64,000 nucleotides of DNA from Chelydra serpentina (lineage: Eukaryota > Chordata > Testudines > Chelydridae), in the NCBI GenBank assembly GCA_037349315.1, contig JBAIAC010000018.1, positions 4,526,001 to 4,590,000 of the forward strand, in the 5' to 3' direction. The notes below the pieces were generated by a model. That model saw nothing but the letters and a program-made list of their open reading frames with translations. It made no database searches and had not been told where the DNA came from. The translations under genes and the position numbers were made by a program. Of the stretch, positions 58,027 through 64,000 are shown piece after piece. Every line of letters starts with the position of its first letter. The stretch's first letter is position 1.

Positions 58027-60255
58027 CTAGAACATCCCTGATAGACATTTATCTAACCTACTCTTAAATATCTCCAGAGATAGAGATTCCACAACCACCC
58101 TGGGCAGTTTATTCCAGTGTTTAACCACCCTGACAGTTAGGAACTTTTTCCTAATGTCCAACCTAAACCTCCCTTGCTGCAGTTTAAGCCCACTGCTTCT
58201 TGTTCTATCCTCAGATGCTAAGATGAACAAGTTTTCTCCCTCCTCCTTATGACACCCTTTTAGATACCTGAAGACCGCTATCATGTCCCCTCTCAGTCTT
58301 CTCTTTTCCAAACTAAACAAACCCAATTCCTTCAGCTTTCCTTCATAGGTCATGTTCTCTAGACCCTTAATCATTCTTGTTGCTCTTCTCTGGACTCTCT
58401 CCAATTTCTCCACATCTTTCTTGAAATGCGGTGCCCAGAACTGGACACAATACTCCAGTTGAGGCCTAACCAGCGCAGAGTAGAGCAGAAGAATGACTTC
58501 GCGTGTCTTGTTCACCACACACCTGTTAATGCAGCCCAGAATCATGTTTGCTTTTTTTGCAACAGCATCACACTGTTGACTCATATTTAGCTTGTGGTCC
58601 ACTATAACCCCTAGATCCCTTTCTGCCGTACTCCTTCCTAGACAGTCTCCTCCCATTCTGTATGTGTGAAACTGATTGTTCCTACCTAAGTGGAGCACTT
58701 TGCATTTGTCCTTATTAAACTTCATCCTGTTTACCTCTGACCATTTCTCCAATTTGTCCAGATCATTTTGAATTATGACCCTATCCTCCAAAGCAGTTGC
58801 AATCCCTCCCAGTTTGGTATCATCTGCAAACTTAATAAGCGTATTTTCTATGCCAATATCCAAGTCATTGATGAAGATATTGAACAGAGCCGGTCCCAAA
58901 ACAGACCCTTGCGGAACCCCACTCGTTATACCTTTCCAGTAGGATTGGGAACCATTTATAACTACTCTCTGAGTACGGTTATCCAGCCAGTTGCGCACCC
59001 ACCTTATAGTAGCCCCATCTAAGTTGTATTTCCTTAGTTTATTGATAAGAATATCATGCGAGACCGTATCAAATGCCTTACTAAAGTCTAGGTATACCAC
59101 ATCCACCGCTTCTCCCTTATCCACAAGACTCGTTATCCTATCAAAGAAAGCTATCAGATTGGTTTGACATGATTTGTTCTTTACAAATCCATGCTGGTTA
59201 TTCCCTATCACCTTACCACCTTCCAAGGGTTTGCAGATGATTTCCTTAATTATTTGCTCCATTATTTTCCCTGGCACAGAAGTTAAACTAACTGCTCTGT
59301 AGTTTCCTGCGTTGTTTTTATTTCCCTTTTTATAGATGGGCACTATATTTGCCCTTTTCCAGTCTTCTGGAATCTCTCCTGTCTCCCATGATTTACCAAA
59401 GATAATAGCTAGAGGCTCAGATACCTCCTCTATTAGCTCCTTGAGTATTCTAGGATGCATTTCATCAGGTCCTGGTGACTTGCAGGCATCTAAGTTATCT
59501 AAGTGATTTTTAACTTGTTCTTTTTTTATTTTATCTTCTAAATCTTCCCCCTTCCCATTTGCATTCACTATGTTAGGCATTCCCTCAGACTTCTCGGTGA
59601 AGACCGAAACAAAGAAGTCATTAAGCATCTCTGCCATTTCCAAGTTTCCTGTTACTGTTTCTCCCTCCTCACTGAGTAGTGGGCCTACCCTGTCCTTGGT
59701 CTTCCTCTTGCTTCTAATGTATTGATAAAAAGTTTTCTTGTTTCCCTTTATTCCTGCAGCTAGTTTGAGCTCATTTTGTGCCTTTGCCTTTCTAATCTTG
59801 CCCCTGCATTCCCGTGTTGTTTGCCTATATTCATCCTTTGTAATTTGTCCTAGTTTCCATTTTTTATATGACTCCTTTTTATTTTTTAGATCTTGCAAGA
59901 TCTCGTGGTTAAGCCAAGGTGGTCTTTTGCCACATTTTCTATCTTTCCTACCCAGCGGAATAGTTTGCATTTGAGCCCTTAATAGTGTCCCTTTGAAATA
60001 CTGCCAGCTCTCCTCAGTTGTTTTTCCCCTCAGTCTTGATTCCCATGGGACCTTACCTATCAGCTCTCTGAGCTTACCAAAATCCGCTTTCCTGAAATCC
60101 ATTGTCTCTATTTTGCTGTACTCCCTTCTACCCTTCCTTAGAATTGTGAACTCTAGGATTTCATGATCACTTTCGCCCAAGCTGCCTTCTACTTTCAAGT
60201 TCTCAACGACTTCCTCCCTATTTGTTAAAATCAAATCTAGAACAGCTTCCCCCAA
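58027..60255 (-). CDS. CR1 ORF2: end of endonuclease, reverse transcriptase, C-terminal domain
   Basis: A 742-codon open frame without internal stops. Residues 29-31 (SDH) are the last catalytic box of the APE-type endonuclease. The reverse transcriptase runs from about 255 to 530: [16 protein letters not shown] (259-274), [20 protein letters not shown] (304-323), [11 protein letters not shown] (388-398, first catalytic Asp), [11 protein letters not shown] (445-455) and FADD (476-479, the catalytic pair). After it come ERDLGVIVD and a basic C-terminal domain to the stop. The enzyme would nick target DNA and copy the element RNA at the nick. The annotated Met follows the frameshift at about 60250 and is not the natural start; the protein should continue from the frame at 60237-60707. 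All RT catalytic residues are kept. Confidence 0.93.
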   Translation of the reverse strand: MGEAVLDLILTNREEVVENLKVEGSLGESDHEILEFTILRKGRREYSKIETMDFRKADFGKLRELIGKVPWESRLRGKTTEESWQYFKGTLLRAQMQTIPLGRKDRKCGKRPPWLNHEILQDLKNKKESYKKWKLGQITKDEYRQTTRECRGKIRKAKAQNELKLAAGIKGNKKTFYQYIRSKRKTKDRVGPLLSEEGETVTGNLEMAEMLNDFFVSVFTEKSEGMPNIVNANGKGEDLEDKIKKEQVKNHLDNLDACKSPGPDEMHPRILKELIEEVSEPLAIIFGKSWETGEIPEDWKRANIVPIYKKGNKNNAGNYRAVSLTSVPGKIMEQIIKEIICKPLEGGKVIGNNQHGFVKNKSCQTNLIAFFDRITSLVDKGEAVDVVYLDFSKAFDTVSHDILINKLRKYNLDGATIRWVRNWLDNRTQRVVINGSQSYWKGITSGVPQGSVLGPALFNIFINDLDIGIENTLIKFADDTKLGGIATALEDRVIIQNDLDKLEKWSEVNRMKFNKDKCKVLHLGRNNQFHTYRMGGDCLGRSTAERDLGVIVDHKLNMSQQCDAVAKKANMILGCINRCVVNKTREVILLLYSALVRPQLEYCVQFWAPHFKKDVEKLERVQRRATRMIKGLENMTYEGKLKELGLFSLEKRRLRGDMIAVFRYLKGCHKEEGENLFILASEDRTRSSGLKLQQGRFRLDIRKKFLTVRVVKHWNKLPRVVVESLSLEIFKSRLDKCLSGMF

Positions 60256-60707
60256 GTAGCTTTCTCAACCTTCTGAAATAGAAAGTTGTCTGCAATGGAG
60301 TCCAAGAACTTATTGGATAGTCTGTGCCCCGCCGTGTTATTTTCCCAACATATATCTGGATAGTTGAAGTCCCCCATCACCACCAAATCTTGGGCTTTGG
60401 ATGATTTTGTTAGTTGTTTAAAAAAAGCCTCATCCACCTCTTCCACCTGGTTAGGTGGCCTGTAGTAGACTCCTAGCATGACATCACCCTTGTTTTTTAC
60501 CCCTTTTAGCCTAACCCAGAGACTCTCAACACTTCCGTTCCCTATGTTCATCTCCACCTCAGTCCAAGTGTGTACATTTTTAATATATAAGGCAACACCT
60601 CCTCCCTTTTTCCCCTGTCTGTCCTTCCTGAGCAAGCTGTACCCATCCATACCAACATTCCAATCGTGTATTATCCCACCAAGTTTCGGTGATGCCAACA
60701 ATGTCAT
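60237..60707 (-). pseudogene. CR1 ORF2: endonuclease, central and distal part, frameshifted
   Basis: The frame gives [49 protein letters not shown] and [16 protein letters not shown], the core of an APE-type endonuclease; GDFN carries the catalytic Asp and Asn. It continues as [12 protein letters not shown], where the frame is lost and is taken up by the 742-codon frame at about 60250. At its upstream end it joins, in another frame, the segment at 60580-60852. The nuclease would cut target DNA to start reverse transcription. Confidence 0.9.
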
Positions 60708-60852
60708 AGTTGAATTTATTTATTAGCACTTCCAGTTCTTTCTGCTTATTACCCATACTTCTCGCATTTGTATACAGGCATCTAAGATACTGATTTGATC
60801 TTGCCTCCCAGTTTTGCCCTGACCCTCCTATCTCTTTGTCATTAGAGCCCAC
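60580..60852 (-). pseudogene. CR1 ORF2: endonuclease N-terminal part, frameshifted
   Basis: The frame reads LRCLYTNARSMGNKQKELEVL and [18 protein letters not shown] and the E in TETWW are the first conserved boxes of the APE-type endonuclease. After TETWWDN the true protein continues in the frame at 60237-60707 ([13 protein letters not shown]), so a frameshift lies at about 60690. The residues downstream in this frame are not native. Confidence 0.9.
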
Positions 60853-61005
60853 GCCCCCTCCTATTTCCGATCCATCTCCCAGGTCCCCATGTTCTCCACT
60901 TACCTGCGGGCTTTGCTCACCTGTCCCCGTCGAACCTAGTTTAAAGCCCTCCTCACTAGGTTAGCCAGTCTCTATCCAAATAGGGTCTTTCCCCTCCTCG
61001 AAAGG

Positions 61006-62130
61006 TGAGAATAAACTTGTGAAAACCAGCAATTAATAAACGAACAAATTTTATGCAATAAGACTCCCACCCTCTTGGTTGTCTTAACCATAATCCCAAC
61101 CTCATTCCTTTTAGCAATGGTAAGGGGTTGGGACATTCAAGCCACTTCCCTCCTTCCCAGGTCCCCACTGACAGTTAGAAGTCCTGGGCTGAAGAAGGAC
61201 AAGGATACTGGCAGGCCAGTGCTGCCTGGCTACTCTAGGGGCTCTTCCACCTGGGGTGATTTCAGCTTTAATTGCTAAGTCACACCAGAGTCCTTAGGTA
61301 GGCTGTTGCTCTCTCTGCAGCTTCAGCCCAAACTACCTCAGCTCTGCACCCTCTATTGCCTCAAAGCTACTACTGCAACTATGCATTGTCTGCTGTTCTA
61401 TAGTAGTCTCAGCTCAGTTCTTTAGAGGGATCGGTGGTATCTGGAACCCTTTACAAAGACATCTCCGCCACAGAACACTCTCAGCAAAATATAGATCCTC
61501 CACCCCCTCGCCCCAGTATTTAGGCTCCCTTACCCAACTGTGCCTGCTGGAAGCAATGACAGACAGGGTGACCCGGGTACATTCAATGCCAATGTCTTGT
61601 CCTTGTATTTCCCAACAAGATCAATAGCAGCTTATTGCCCCTGAACTAAAATTTTAACCAAAATGCCCCAAACTATCACATAACTAAAATACAAATGAAG
61701 CCTGGCCCATTCAGCCAATTCCCCTTGCTCTCCAACAAACGCTGGCAGAGAGAGCTCCTTCCCCAGTGGAGTACCTGCCAATCTACAGTTCTTAAACAAT
61801 TGTGGACCCCTCTTCCACCATTTCACCAATAGGCAACACTTCTTTAATCTCTAAGGCTTCAGGCCACAGGGCTTACATGTGGACAAATAGATTACTTCAA
61901 CGTCCAGGGATGGCAACCTGGGATCTTTCACTCACTAGCACTACATTCTTTAAAACAAAAACAAACCAACAAACAAAAACGACAGACTTCTACTTGCTTC
62001 TAAGTTTTAAAAGTAAACATAACTCCACTGGGAATCTTGACTGAGTAAGAATTGCACAATTGGCTCACATTTAATCCATGGTCTGTAACAGGGTGTTTCA
62101 CACAAATTATTCCAGATAATCACAATTAAA
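61006..62130. other. Unidentified DNA, probably repeat-derived
   Basis: Mixed-composition sequence rich in 'ctcagctctgcac' and 'cagctcagttc' style words, without frames, tails or duplications that I can name. It may be an old LTR or LINE remnant. No host exon was found. Confidence 0.4.
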
Positions 62131-62162
62131 ACCTCTGGGGTCCCGAGTCTCAAAAGTGTTGC

Positions 62163-62456
62163 CTACACTGGGGAATTTACAAAAAAACAAACAAACAAAC
62201 AAAAATCCAAAAACACAAAACAACAAAATTCCATCACCACTAGCATAGTTAGTGCCATTAGGAGCCCTTATGTAGACAAAGCTCCAGCAGCAGACCACAT
62301 TTTTACCTCTGTACCAATTAGACTATCTTTCACTAGGTTTAAGTGACATGGAGCTGAAAACTGGTCTGGCTGTGGGAGCATAGACGATACTAGAGCTCCC
62401 ATTGGTGCTAATCCTGGTTCAGCTGGGAATTGTTTTGTAAATTTTCCCCAGTGTAG
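62163..62456. mobile_element. Terminal-inverted-repeat (MITE-like) element
   Basis: Left terminus CTACACTGGGGAATTTAC (from 62163) is mirrored by GTAAATTTTCCCCAGTGTAG (to 62456), with a 2-bp indel. Both are followed inward by an A/T tract. Just inside the left end is an AAAC-type simple repeat (about 62178-62204). The outer flanks are only partly alike, so the true ends may be a few bases further out and I could not fix a target duplication. No transposase; the superfamily is not determined. Confidence 0.65.
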
Positions 62457-64000
62457 ACACAGCCTTAAAACACATTTTTTAATCTGCTCTGAAAAACTTA
62501 TAAGTGTCAAACTTATATAAAGTTATGAATGAATTAAGCCAATGCTGGGTTCTGATTTCCAGTGGACTAAGACAGATGTTTCTAAGAATTTGGTCCATAG
62601 TTTGATTTTTAAACCCTGATGCTCAGAAATATCACATGTGCAGCATGTCAGTTGTTTTCTAAAGGGGAACAAACGACTACACTGCAATTATCAAATTGTT
62701 TTATGAGAATACATTCTAACATTCATTAAGTGTTTTGAGGTTTCATCAATCAACAGTTTTTAGTCAGCTTTTTGGGCATGTGTAAAGGCAATGTTTAATT
62801 TGCATTGTTCAATGGTAAATTACGCCAATAATATCTTATAAAATGTCCTGTCATATTAAGTGAGTGATGATTGCATAAACCACCAGAGGCGCACTGTCTT
62901 GAAAAAACCTTAATTGCACTAAGCAAAGGGTTTTTTGTTGTTGTTTTCTTAACAGCCTTTAACAACATCAAAGTGATATAATAAGAAAAGCTGCCAGCGA
63001 TTTCAAACTTCAGTGACCACTGAAGTATAATTTTACAAACCCACTGACAAAAATGGGAAAAGTACAAGGACACAGCAGCTGCAAGTAAACTTCTAAGCAC
63101 TTTAGGAACACATTAAAGAAAGGTAAGAATACACAGAGGACTGAGTAGCTGACTCCCACAACCTCCTATGAATAGGTAATGATAGATAGCTCCGTAATGC
63201 ATGCATACTTTTACTGCTAGACATGGTAGGTCTGGTAACATATTGGAAACATACTTAGCAAACCCCCCCACCCCCCAACCCCCCTGCACACTCTTTCCAA
63301 ATGATTACAGATACAATCTTTAAAACTAGGGTCCTGTCTGCCCTGCATAGACATTACAGTTCTCATGGAACTTTTCATGTTTGCCCCAGCTTCTTTAGCC
63401 AAAACGTTCCCATCTCCATGCTGTTACATAGTATGTTGCAATTTGGCTGGATATCTCCCTGCTCCCCAGAGACGTCTCTATTGGGTGGCTGTATGCGCAT
63501 ATAGTTTGTGAATTCTTGCATATAGACTTCTCAATGATGTACTGAGCAAAGGAATGGGAACAAAAATCTCCTGAGTTCTAATTCTTATTCTACTGCTCTC
63601 AGCGTAGCCTTGTTAAGTCACATAACGTTCCTGTGTGGAATGGTGAGAATTAATTAGTTACTTTTATAGAGCACTTTACATTTTAAACCATAAGCACTTT
63701 TTAATATTATGTTTTTACAAAAAGTGTGAGGTATATTATTAATAAAATACCATTTTTGACATGTAAAATCATCTCTGTAGCTTACTGCATTCCATTCTAA
63801 CTTTGGCCTTCTGGTATGAAACCCTATAGGGCATCCTTTGTCATCCAGCATACAGTTCCCAAGACTAAGTGAAAGAGGTTTGGGGTGTTACCCCTTTATA
63901 CAAAAGCGGCTAAACAAAATTTGGCATCTTGTAGGTTTTTCCAGTAGGGGAAATAAACTGATGGGGGAGTCTGGGTACTTGTGATGCGATCTTGTTTACT
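62457..64000. other. AT-rich non-coding DNA to the window end
   Basis: No gene or datable insertion recognised. A C-rich run lies at 63264-63285. 63635-63700 ('ggtgagaattaattagttac', 'tagagcactttacatttta') resembles an old SINE tail. Confidence 0.5.

Larger units (their letters stand above)
57935..61005 (-). mobile_element. CR1 LINE, nearly complete ORF2, two frameshifts
   Basis: The 3' end lies at about 57935-57960, where the plus strand shows tandem 'tagattcatagattaatag' octamer-like repeats, the CR1 tail. Above it lie the ORF2 reverse transcriptase (58027-60255), the endonuclease (60237-60852) and a 5' part reaching about 61000 with 'aaacctagtttaaagccctc'-like wording on the plus strand. 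Upstream sequence is lost, as usual for CR1. Only two frameshifts (about 60250 and 60700) break some 2.8 kb of coding sequence, so this is the youngest-looking LINE here. CR1 elements make no clear target duplication, and none was found. Confidence 0.95.

Overview
This window looks like vertebrate chromosomal DNA, most likely from a turtle (Testudines; a crocodilian is the main alternative). The pointers are several CR1 LINE subfamilies, a copy of one of them close to intact, retroviral LTR types and hAT-type miniature elements that I associate with chelonian genomes, long AT-rich CpG-poor stretches, and no operons or compact genes. I found no convincing host protein-coding exon. The window is best read as intergenic or intronic DNA built up by nested transposon insertions. 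Turtle assignment and several family names come from recognition without a database search.

Layout. 1-5 kb: AT-rich DNA with an internally deleted CR1 (1738-2478, +). 5-15 kb: AT-rich DNA with two non-autonomous hAT insertions (5058-5469 and 11245-11366) and a MIR-like SINE. 15-22 kb: a dense nest made of a minus-strand CR1 3' end split by a hAT element, further CR1 pieces, an endogenous-retrovirus LTR (17115-18255), a rearranged Ty3/gypsy element with two LTRs (18256-21528), and a plus-strand CR1 3' end. 23-28 kb: a hAT element, a solo LTR with 5-bp target duplication (23550-24370), another LTR-like block, and an LTR (26871-27995) split by a hAT element. Near 30 kb: a palindromic insertion flanked by a perfect 13-bp duplication, with hammerhead-ribozyme-like cores. 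34-36 kb: a 1.7-kb GC- and CpG-rich hAT element with an intact TSD. 36.5-37.5 kb: a CR1 3' fragment.

37-57 kb is mostly AT-rich DNA with MIR-type SINEs, a cluster of tRNA-like SINE heads (44.6-46.6 kb), an unidentified CpG-rich coding-like segment (40.3-40.65 kb), and a 5'-domain pseudogene of 7SL (SRP) RNA (about 43.41-43.55 kb, minus). 57.9-61.0 kb holds the best-preserved coding sequence, a minus-strand CR1 whose endonuclease and reverse transcriptase are broken by only two frameshifts. A terminal-inverted-repeat element lies at 62.16-62.46 kb.

No genes here work together as a pathway. The relations between features are insertional: which element sits inside which gives a relative age order. 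All endpoints described with TSDs were read directly from the sequence; endpoints given as about are approximate.
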